Below are positions 38,115 to 48,463 of a stretch of 64,000 nt of DNA, piece after piece (the stretch's first letter is position 1; the number at the start of each line of letters is the position of its first letter). The notes under the pieces were generated by a model, which was not told the origin of the DNA, did no database searches, and was given only the letters and a program-made list of their open reading frames with translations. The stretch spans positions 186,001 through 250,000 of the forward strand of contig NC_134681.1 in assembly GCF_024713945.1 (NCBI RefSeq), read 5' to 3'. The stretch is from Dermatophagoides farinae (Eukaryota; Arthropoda; Arachnida; Sarcoptiformes; Pyroglyphidae). The position numbers and the translations under genes were made by a program.

Positions 38115-39290
38115 TTATTTAACAATATTTTTAACATGAAACAGGTCTGGAGGCATTATATTATGGCGTGTGATTCCATTCAATTTTAATAGTGAGCATG
38201 GTTTTGGCTCTCTATAATTGTAGTAATGACCAAATTGCTCGATGAAATTTGCAACAGGTAAATCAGGATTTGGTCGCTGGACCATCAGAAACATGTAAAT
38301 TTTGTTTCTTTTTGTCCGATCATGGAACGGCAAATTTGAACATGACATATAACCCACAAAAAATTTTCTTCCGTTTTTTCCCATAAATGAGAAATCGTCG
38401 AAAGAAACTTTAACTCGAAGTTTTCCTACGAGTCTATCAAACATATCTTTGTCTGTTGTATCTAGTTCATTCTTGATTCGGAAATGGACACGGTCTTGTT
38501 CGGGAACAAATTTTCTTTCTTTCTCTTTTTGAATCGATTCAATTAACCAAGGATATTGAGCAATTATGCTTCTTAAAATATTTTTAATCGGAAAATATTG
38601 AATGCGTAAATTGGGCATATTGATAGTAACGGGTTTTGTATGGATTTTTTGTTCTGCCACAAATTGCTTTTGTAAATAACTGCTACCGCAATATTTTGCC
38701 ATTATATTTGGAACATGTTCTTTTTTTCTCTTGCTTTTATAAAATATTTTGCGATTACATTCCCGATTTCAACAACATGTTTATCAGGTATAGATTTATT
38801 TACTTTCACTTGGATGAGTTCGGCCAGGAATTTATCAATGAACTTTTTTTCGTCTAAATTGAAAAAAAAAAATGAAAAGCTATAATTCCAATTACATCAT
38901 TCAAAAAATTACCGTCGGGTAGCATTGCTATGTTACTAGAATAATATGAACAAGAATTTGAATCAGCTATAAAATCAAAAGATTCTTTGAATATCTCCTG
39001 AATCGTTTCCAATTCTTCGGGGTCATCATAAACAGAATTTGAATAATCTTGATTTTCCTAATCCATTTGTTCATTATCACATATCATTGGAATCTCTGAT
39101 GCAGCAATCATTTCTTGAATTTCTTGATCATGTGCGGAAATCTCATGAATTGGTGGATCAATCATTGCTTGGTCATGTTGTTCAGAAGTTTCGCGATTTG
39201 ATGGATCAATCATTTCCTGGTCATGTTGTGCAGGAGTATCGCGATTTGATGAATCAGGTGGCTGCCTAGAACACGATGCTCTTCTATAAT
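38115..39290 (-). pseudogene. transposase-like gene, broken
   Basis: Minus strand. An acidic, Gln/Asp-rich N-terminal part runs from about 39290 to 38913 with an in-frame TAG at 39058-39060; a 59 bp GT-AG intron (38912-38854) follows; the next exon reads from 38853 (DEKKFIDKFLAELIQVKVNK) to a stop near 38703, where a shift of frame is needed to enter the open frame 38702-38115 (195 codons). That last part has the order VSFDDFSFMGKNG, CSNLPFHDRTKRNKIYMFLM, PNPDLPVANFIEQF, which resembles the DG...WP...LP...R...G..P.....L..F region of Tnp2/Transposase_21-type and related transposases. The protein is too short for a full enzyme and at least two lesions are present, so it is taken as inactive. 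The likeness is by eye only. Confidence 0.55.
39123..39266 (-). repeat. three copies of a 48 bp coding tandem repeat
   Basis: Three tandem copies, period about 48 bp (16 codons), within the N-terminal part of the transposase-like gene; on the minus strand each encodes a unit like HDQEMIDPSNRE. The second and third are close to identical, the first is diverged. Period is kept a multiple of three, so expansion did not break the frame. Confidence 0.7.
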
Positions 39291-39521
39291 TATAATATCA
39301 AGCGGAAGGCAATTTAGAAAGAAAAAAATTTCAAGTTGCATTTTATTTGATGCTGCAAACTTGCCAAATACACGGTCAATTAGAATGTGTATATGTCACG
39401 AATAATCACTAATTCGATTTTATTTCAATTTTATAAAATTTTAATATTTTACAACGACACGTTTCCTTCAACTGCCAAGACACAAGTGACGCGTTTTTTC
39501 CACGCCACCACGTTTTTCTAC

Positions 39522-39790
39522 TCATAAACGGCCCTCTTCATAAATGCCGTGACATATACGGGTCGCCAGTTTCGGGAGAGATTCGTTCGATTTACGTTTG
39601 ATGTTGGCTAATTCTTGCATATTTTTAAGGCGTTTACCCTTATTGTCATTTTCAATAGCCAATTTGATCTGCTCAAACGATGATCTTTCGGTAGCTAATA
39701 AATTCTTAATTGTCTCTTTCCAGACACAGCTGGATTTTAACAGAGCAGGAAAGATTCTTGCTTTATTTATTATCCATTTAATTTTGCAAT
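39522..39790 (-). pseudogene. capsid (gag)-like fragment of a retroelement
   Basis: An open stretch of nearly 90 codons on the minus strand without an ATG at its start, ending at the stop 39522-39524. It has coding-like composition unlike the surrounding AT-rich DNA. The order of features, WKETIKNLLATE, IENDNKGKRLKNMQELANIK, KSNESLPKLATRICHGIYEE, resembles the C-terminal capsid region of LTR-retrotransposon gag proteins (a helix pair followed by an L..IK...NES...A.RI motif). It could equally be the upstream exon of the surrounding transposon gene. It is not intact. Confidence 0.4.
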
Positions 39791-40015
39791 AAAATTTAAA
39801 TTCAATACAAATAATGAAAAGGAGGTCGAAAGGGTTAAAAAGGGGGAGAGATCAAAAATCAAAGTAGTGTACTATCTGATTTGGTAGTGTTGTAAAATAA
39901 TAAACACGTGTATTCACGATGATGGTAGAAAATCGAATAATTTTAATATTGTTCAATGTCAATCATCATACAATAATACAATACAATTAATATCATTCAT
40001 ATAGAATGTTACAAC

Positions 40016-40135
40016 AAGTGTACTATTTGATTTGGTATTGTACTATCTGATTTGGTAGTGTACTATCAGATTTGGTAGTGTACTATCTGATTTAGTATTG
40101 TAATATCAGATTTGGTATTGTACTACACATATTTG
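40016..40135 (+). repeat. subterminal tandem repeat, about 20 bp unit
   Basis: Five to six tandem copies of a unit like TGTACTATCTGATTTGGTAG with point changes, near the right end of the inverted-repeat element. A single related copy lies at 39866-39888. Further TAGTGTACACTA palindromes follow to 40300. Arrays like this near both ends are where EnSpm/CACTA-type DNA-binding proteins attach. Confidence 0.8.
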
Positions 40136-40315
40136 GGTTGTATTTTGAGATTTAGTAGTGTGCACTACTTACTTCGAAAGTCCGGCTAATTTAGTAGTGT
40201 ACACTATTAAATTAGCAAGTACTAACAAGTTTGTGTGTGTACTATCGATTTTGGTAGTTGCGCCACTCCTTTACGATTTAGGTAGTGTACATAACAGGCT
40301 ATTTTTTTCTCTATG

Positions 40316-42590
40316 AATTTGATTCAGAGAATGTTTTGTCACATGCACACGTAGTTGTTCTGTGGTAGACAAAAAAAAATTTTTTATACTAAAAATTTTG
40401 TTATTATATGCTTCATTTTCATTTTCTTTTTTCTCGATAGTTTTTTTTTCTCAAAAACACATTGAACACATCATCATTCATCATCACCGACATCATCATC
40501 ATCATATACAAAACAAAACGAATAGCAAAAAAAAAAAATATGATTATCCAAGCTTGATTTACACACACTCAATCATTTAGTGTTGCTATTTACATTTTTC
40601 TTTTTTTTACTTCAACTATTTTCGATAAAAGAATGATATTTATATATAGAATAGAACAAAAATAGGGTAAAGAAATATATTGTGTGCCAATATAGAGAAG
40701 AAATAAATAGAACAATGACAAAATGACAGAGAGAGAGAGAATGGGAGCGAATAAAATTCGATAAAATCCTGGTCAATTTTCATTCATTCGTATAAAAAAT
40801 CCTACTGGCCCCATTATTATTACCAAATACGATAATCTACGATTTTTATTTGACGGACATATACACTCGGACACTCATACACACACACGGACAAACGAGT
40901 CGTACATTTTGTCTTTTTATTTCATCATTTATTGTCACTATACATTGTATTCACACACACACACACACACCCATTTATTCTTGCTTTTTTTCTCTTTTCT
41001 CTCTCAAAATGTCCTTCATCCTTCATGTGTGTGTGTGTGTGTGTATGCCGCGTATAAAAACAAAAAAGAAATATAACCAAAAAAAAAAAAAAAAATGAAA
41101 AAAAACTTGATTCGTGCTCATACAGAATTCGGGTGGTCGAGTAAAAAAAAAAAAACAAACGTTTCGTTGATCGTATTATCAGATGAAGGAAAAATATTAC
41201 TATACTGACTAACTAAAACTAAAACTAAACGTATATAATTCATTCCTTTCAATATATTTTAGGTTACACACGCACACGATTATATAATATGGCACATTCA
41301 CATTTAATATGTACGATTTTAATACTTGATCACTATTCCGTTCGTTGATAGTTAATGTTTTGGATTTATTTTTATATCCAATGATGATGATGATGATGAT
41401 GTGGGTAGTGTTTTTTTTTTTTTTTTTGATGGTGGCCAATTTTTGGTTTCAATTCAAGTTTCCATGCTGTGTTTACAGAGGAGAAAAAAAAATTTAGATT
41501 TTAATTCATTTTTTTTTTACTAAGAATAACCTGGTTTTCAATCAATCCAGGTAATATTAAGGGGGTTAGGTATTCCCAATTGTGTGTGTGTGAGTGTGTG
41601 TATGTGGTACTTACTTACTATATATATTACAAACATTTGTACAAATACTTATGATTGATTTTTATTTCTGACAATATTTGTACAGAGAATATTGAATTTT
41701 CAAATCAAAAAAAAAAATTCATATATTTCATTGCAATGTATGAAATAAATTTTCATAATTTTCATAAATTGGCCATACATATTTAACATTCATAATAATA
41801 ATATAATAATATTAATGATATGACAGTGAAATTGCAGCAACAGAATGCAATTTAAAATACAAAAATAGTAACAACAACAAAAAATAATAAATTGAACATT
41901 CACAAAGAGGCTACAGATGTAGTGGTGGCAAAAAAACAAAATAGTCGATTATTTTGGATCGGAAATGTTTTCATATATGAGACATATGAATCATGTATCA
42001 TGTTCAGATTCATTCATTTTCAACAATGACATTTTTTTTTTACATTATTATCGCTACAAATCATAATTCAAATGATGATGATATGTCTATTGGTCTATAC
42101 TATAGAACAAAATGCATTTAACAGATGATATATTGAATGTAAAAAAATAATAATAATACGATGTATAGGTCAAATAACCATCAACATTTTATATAATGAT
42201 CATGATCATAATCATCATCATCATAATTATTATATTCTTTATCCATTCACATGGATAAAATGTTTTTCGGTTTCTTTGAAATTTGATTCAACCAACGAAA
42301 ATCTAAATACTAATTTTCTTCGTTCTCAATTTCAACATGAACAAATTGATTAGCCAATTAATAATTAGAATATGATATGATATGATATGATTGCCCTATT
42401 GGCCATTAGAACGATCATGTTGAACATGGTTGAGATCCGTTTTTCGTTCAATGAATGTGATCCATGTTAGTGATGAAGAAAAAAAAACAAAACAGATAAT
42501 ACAGAAAACAAAACTAAACATTTATGATTTCATTGGCACTTGATTCTTTTTTTTTTTTTTTTTTGGTACCATTTTTCCGGGCAGTATTTT
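40316..42590. other. intergenic, microsatellite-rich
   Basis: About 2.3 kb with no gene. Seen: CA/GT runs (40953-40972, 41025-41044, 41580-41602), GATGAT run (41383-41402), GA run at 40727-40740, poly-A near 41080-41095 and poly-T near 41410-41427. A TATGATATGA run lies at 42372-42391. Confidence 0.5.
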
Positions 42591-42707
42591 TAAGGGTTGA
42601 TCAGTAATTTTTTAAAAGTTTTGGTCAATTGATCAGTAAATATATCGATTTTGGTCAGTTTTTTTTTTATGTGATTAATCAGTTAATTTAAAAATAAATT
42701 GTCAGTT

Positions 42708-43500
42708 TTAAAATATAAACCGGTCGGTTTTATTCAAATTAACGGTTAGTAAAATAAGAAAAATAATCAGTAAAAATAAAATAAAAATAATCAGTGAAAA
42801 TTCAAAAAAAGTCAATTTTATAAATTTAAAAATTGAATTGAAAATTCGGTCAAAATAATCTAGTCTACTAGCAACAGTCGTTTCTACAAATCTACCATTT
42901 TCAATTTTGAACGAAAAAAAATTATTTGAGTGATTATTGAAAATAATTAATCGAATTCGCACAGCATACAATTCATCAACATAAACTAAATCAGAAGTTA
43001 AGTCTTCTTCCAATGTCCATCGTTTTTATATGATCGACTGGGGTGGACACTAGCTCGATCGCATTATTTTGAGGAAAATTCTTGAAGCTAATTGAATCCA
43101 TTGCCACGTAACGATCAGCCACAACCAACCTGGGCTTTCCATATTTTTGTACTGTTTCCACTGATTTTACAAAATCTCGGTAAGTTTGAGTTTTTGAAGT
43201 ATAAGTATCTTGTCATAGCATCAATGGCTAAATGAAGATATCGTTTAGTTGATCTTCCGGTGTTGCCACCTACTGTATCAATAAATATGATTTCAAACGG
43301 TGCTTTAGATGATCCATTTTTCACATTGTTCCGTAAGATGGTCCTTGCTTCGTTTTTAGACAAGCATCACATGAGTTGATAATTTCAATTATTATCTGGT
43401 TCAACTTTTCTGTATAATGTTTCATTGCGAAATGTTCCAACACTTGAACGTGACCGATATGACCGATTATCCAAAACTGATTTTATGCCCATCACTGTAA
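42708..43500 (-). pseudogene. eroded LTR-retrotransposon integrase
   Basis: Minus strand. Fragments in three frames can be read in the order expected for a retrotransposon integrase: a histidine pair followed by a CxxC pair (zinc-binding domain, about 43480-43350), the catalytic-core start with the first acidic residue in IIFIDTVGG followed by KRYLHLAIDAMTRYLYF (43300-43200), then a downstream piece to about 43010-42900 in shifted frames. At least three frame changes or stops separate the fragments, so no full enzyme can be made. Further upstream on the same strand (43840-43500) lies an open frame of uncertain relation. No long terminal repeats were found around it. The wording of the core resembles Ty3/gypsy-type elements, but clade is not assignable by eye. 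Confidence 0.6.
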
Positions 43501-44137
43501 CATAGTTAATCATACGTTTTTCTTTCAAGATCATTTTATCGACACATTGACGTTGAAATATTTCAATCACTTCTGTATGAAATTTTCTTTCTAGACTCAT
43601 CTGAGTCCAGAAATCTTCAATTAGATCAGAATTTTCTCCGATAGGATTTAATACCTTGATTTTCACCACCATAAATTGACCAATCACGATTGTTATCATT
43701 GACATCAATATTGTTAATTTTAATATTCGTTCCATTGTTTCGATCGTTATAATATGTTGATTAATGTCACCTTCACTTCTTAACAATTCTCCTCCCATAT
43801 TCGTTATTTCAATCCAAATATGGTTTCTTGAATGTGACAAATGAAATAAATGGGTGTGGATGCTTGGTTATTACATATATATATTATTGATGATATTGAT
43901 GTCTCTCTCGAGCACATTGGAATATATGTTCCATAATTTATAGTGTGTAGAGTTTGGATTTTTAATCCTAATGGCTTGTAGAAATTTTATTTTCACAAAT
44001 AAAAAAAAAAGGTAAATTATTATGAATATGAATGTTGAACAAAATATTATTTTTCAATCAATTTCTCTTAGGTTTTTATATTGATTTTCATATCAATATA
44101 CGGCATTGTCATCGTTTATCAATATCGACTCATTGTT

Positions 44138-44196
44138 AGTCAGAATGAGTCATTATTGTTTTTTTTTATCAATCATGATGATAAGTCATTCTGACT
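44138..44196. repeat. inverted repeat able to form a hairpin
   Basis: AGTCAGAATGA at 44138-44148 is the exact reverse complement of TCATTCTGACT at 44186-44196, with a 37-base AT-rich loop. Two related TATCAATAT-CGA-type words lie on either side (about 44120 and 44250), so the hairpin may be part of a small non-autonomous element of about 300 bp. No transcript or boundary evidence. Confidence 0.45.
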
Positions 44197-47100
44197 GGTT
44201 TGTTGTTACTTATTTTAAGCCATCATAACTCATTCTTTATCATTTGTTTATCAATATATCGAGTCATGAAATCATTCGATTTTTTCATATATTTTTTACA
44301 TTTTTGTTTGTAAGATATAAAAGATAACAGATAGAGTTGTTGATTTCATGAGTCAGCATGTCATCCGTTTTTTTTTCTTGCTCGCTCGCTCGCTCGCCAT
44401 GTTCACAAATAACGTTACCACCATGCCTGATATTCGAAAAGTATCTGTAATGAAGAATAAATTTGGAATTGAATCTCAAAGAGAATAAAAAAAAAATCTA
44501 ATGCAAATGTAATTAATTTTTTTTTTGATTTTCGCCAAACATATATCTCTGTGTGTGTGTGTGTTTGAAAATTGATTGACAATTGTAACAATGATAAAAG
44601 AAAAGACCTTGCTTATTGACAGATGTGGATATTGGCATTATCTAGATTCTAGAATCTCCACAAAACAAGCGAGATGATACGATGAAAAAAAAAATAAGAA
44701 AATAAATAAAAGTGATTGATACAAAGTTAATATTTGGAAGATTCAATACCAATGTATGTGTGTGTGTGTGTGTGTCTGATTTTTGTTGATTTATTACTTA
44801 TCACAATTGGATTCTGAATCCACTATTGGATCTGTATTCGTTTTTTTATCTCTTTTCTGTATTTGATTTATCATTTTTTTCGATTTTTTTTTCATTTTCC
44901 ATTTTTATTTTCACTTTGTTCCAATTCTTCTTTTTCTTCATCATCAGCATCATCATTTTGATTGTTTGTTTGCTTGCTTGTCTGGTCTGTTTGTCTTGTT
45001 TTTTTTTCATTGTATGGTTTATTTGTTCAAGTGTATTCGTGTGTGTGTGTGTGTGTGTGTGTGTGTCGGTATTATGACTTGAAATCAGATTCAAATATTG
45101 TCTCGGCATACACGATACATAATTAAATTTTCATTCTTTACTTATTCTTTCGGCAGAATTCTTTTTTATTTCGAAAGAAATCTGTCTAATATCACACGAT
45201 GAATGAATGTTATATAACACAGGAGGCAAAGAAAAAAAAATGCAAAAGACTGATCCATCATTGTGTGCATGTGTTTGCCGTTTGTCAAATTGTATATAAT
45301 GATGAACAGAATCCAGAACCTTTGTTGTAATTTGATCGCTAATAATAAAAGGTTAGGTAGTGAATATCGTTTTTACTTGTATTCCAAATATTTGAACACA
45401 AGAAAACAACAACAACAAAAAAGAACGGAAAATTTATAAATATTCTCAATTTCGAATACATTTTTTTATCGTATTCAAATCAATTAATTTTGACCATTTA
45501 AATCACATTTTATTTATATGCGTACATCTTTCTTGAATATCTGTTTCATCATCATCATCATCATCATTTTCAAGTTTGAATTCATGATTGGCTTAAAGTG
45601 GTAATGATGGTTACTTCGATAGTTATGACTGAATGAAAATTATGAGTTCCAGAATTCTGAAGTCAGTCAAATGAATTTAATCAAATTTTTATTCACTTAT
45701 ACATTGCATTTTTTTTTTTTTTGCTCTTCAGGCCAGAGATTGATGAGAATTGATTACCGAAAACAGCATTTCACTACGAACGCAAATATTGATAATGTAA
45801 AATTAGTGAATAAAATCACTAATAATCAGAATTCTCGATGGATCGGTTGAATTTCCTCTTTTTTTCGCATTTTTTTCTTCCATAATATTAGATTGATTTA
45901 TTCATCTATCTAGGTCTCGATATCAGTTTGAGCCGTCACTTTTTTTTCTTTTTATTCTTTTTTTTCTCATTGGCCAATCTCGCGTTTGAAGTGAAATCTA
46001 TCTTTTTGGTGCAAATCGGTCAGGTCTATTCCTGATCTAGCTTTACTGTTTTTCACATTATTCGGTTTGAAGTCAGAGAATAGAATATACATACATACAT
46101 TCATATTCCTTTTTATATGTGCTGTTTGGTTTGAAAGATGTCCTAGTTTTCAACCAAAAAAAAAAAAAATCTGAATTCCATAATAATTTATATATTCTTT
46201 CAGTAAAGAAATGAATTTCAGTCAAAAAAAAAATCCGGAGCCACAAAACTAGCAAAATCAGCAATCACTGAACAAAGTGAACAAAAAAGAAATGAAAAAA
46301 AAAAAATTCAATTTAACAATGATAATAGCTATAATGATGAAGATGATTATACCAACAGTAAGCAAGACATTTAGATCGATCATGTAGCCTTGGTTGATCC
46401 ATTCATCCATTTATCGATCATAACCTGATCAACTAGAGTAATGTTTTCATCGTAAAGAATCACTGAAATTGTGGAAAAAAAGAATATAAAAAAAAATTCA
46501 GTCTCAAGTCTGATTTTGCGTTGTTTGATTTTTCTTTTTTTTTTGCTTTGTTTGAATGGTGGCCGTTCATTTCATTTTATTGGAAAAAAAATCTCAAATC
46601 TCAAAAGTATATGGCCTATTCTTTTGGGCATCAATTTTTTTTTTCTATTTCTTTCTCTACTATGATTATCAATCGTCATCGTTTCGTTTGTTCAATTCTT
46701 TATTTGGTAATGAACCTGAGCTAAGCCTATACTTAAAACGGAGATAACCCATACAAATATAAAGACAAACAACACAGAATAAATGGTACTATGGGGAAAA
46801 AAGATTTTTTTTCTTTTTCTTTTTCTTTTAGTTCATAGAACCTCAAATGAATGTTTTTGTGTCTGTGTGTGTGTGTGTAGTTGATCCATTTTTTATCCAA
46901 GAATAAAAGATATCTTCCTATCTTTACTATACTATATTGTATGAATGAAATAATCTTAATCGAATGACGATTCTTCTTCTTCTTCTTTTACATTTGTAGT
47001 GAATTCCATAGCAGAAGCATAAACGAAAAAAAATGGTTCATTCATTTATCCATTTAATCAACAAAAAAAAATCACGCATGATCCATGATGGCGTCATTTT

Positions 47101-47580
47101 ATTCGTATTCGTAAAATTATAATATCTATTCAATACATTACTCATCCTCACATTTCTTTCATTTTATTATTTCATATTCACTTTACTCTAATGGAAAAAA
47201 AATTCTTTTCTTTTTTTTTGACTTTCCTCACCAAAAAAAAAAAAAAAAAAAAAAAACAGAAAAATCACAATAAGTGAATGTCATCATCAATCGTCATTTT
47301 TTCGTTTTCATTTGCGTTGATAGAATCTAGTAGAATGTAGTAATATATATATATATGATAGAATGTAGTAGTGGTAACAAGCAAGAATCGTAGCCACAAA
47401 CACACCAACAAACAGGTCCTATCATTATAATACCAAAATTTTAGTATTCTTTACTAGGTTTTTTTTATTTGAAAGCTATGCACCAATTTTTTTTGTTTAT
47501 TTGATTCGTACACGTAACACTTGAAATATAACACAAGATAAGTGTTTTAGAGTTCACCAACATTGTCTCATGGTTATTTA

Positions 47581-47608
47581 TTTTTTTTTTTTTTTTTTTT
47601 TTTTTTTT
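47581..47608 (+). repeat. poly-T tract of 28
   Basis: An uninterrupted T run, the longest homopolymer in the window, with a run of 24 A about 330 bp upstream (47233-47256). Lengths of such runs are unreliable in assemblies. No retroposed gene body was seen next to it. Confidence 0.85.
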
Positions 47609-48431
47609 GATAGATAACATACAACACAATAGATCTGCGTATGTATATACTATTATTATTTGATTCAATGACGTCAACCAAAAAAAAAAAAAAATCCTCT
47701 AAGATCACATGAAAATTCGTATTCGTATACATTATTTATATTGTCCATTTATTCTATATAATATATATACATCTTTATGGATCCATACTCTTTTTCTAAA
47801 GGGTATTTTCCATCTAATATAACTTGAATGTTAAAGTTTATTATTAGTCCAATGTGGCATCAGAATTATACATTTATACACAAACACACGCACACACACA
47901 CACACACATGGTATATGTGTGTATGTTCTGGTTATGACTTTGATGCCATGAAAAAAAACAGGCGTTGTTTGAAGTTTGTGTTTTTTTTTCTGATGATCCG
48001 GGCATCAAATTCTAATACACTCCACACACACACACATACATTACGCATACACCCAAATGAAGAATAAGAAGAAGAAGAAGAATCAAAACAGAACCTGAAA
48101 AAAACATAGTAGCATAGATAATAGTCAATATATGGGTGGAGATGAAATTTTTATTGTATTTTCATTTTTTTTTTTTGAATCCAGAATTTATTTCAGAATC
48201 AAAATTCTTAGATTCATTGCTTCTACTGAATACTACTACCACTGCTACATAGATTGTTTATAAATTCTATATTCAATTTTATTCTTGTATTCCTTTTTTA
48301 TTTTAGTTTGATTCGCACTTATACATAAACCAACAACAACAACAATAACACACACACACACACACCCGTCTCAGAACTATCAATGACAAAAAAAATATAT
48401 ATTAAAAACTGGAACTGAATCTATTGTTGTT

Positions 48432-48463
<32 letters not shown>

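Larger units (their letters stand above)
37501..40315. mobile_element. decayed DNA transposon with inverted ends, possibly EnSpm/CACTA-like
   Basis: The left end CACAGAGAAAAAAGCATGTA and the reverse complement of the right end, CATAGAGAAAAAAATAGCCT, are close matches, and similarity resumes around TGTACA a few bases further in, giving imperfect inverted repeats of about 30-35 bp. Flanks continue the symmetry (GAATCATT outside left; AATTTGATTC outside right), so the true edge may be 6-9 bases further out; no clean target duplication was found. Subterminal DNA carries many TGTACA-centred repeats on both sides, typical of EnSpm/CACTA elements. Inside, the minus strand encodes a spliced, broken transposase-like protein (38115-39290) and an unrelated capsid-like fragment (39522-39790). 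The superfamily assignment is tentative and rests on CAC-starting ends, subterminal repeats and weak protein likeness. Confidence 0.6.

Noticed and set aside
43385-43840. 151-codon minus-strand frame as a stand-alone gene
   Set aside because: Its distal end is an out-of-frame reading of the integrase zinc-binding region; the rest has no recognisable domain, so it was treated as part of the relic.
44826-45109. Two mirrored open frames of more than 80 codons
   Set aside because: Repeat-derived on both strands (GT run and T-rich DNA).
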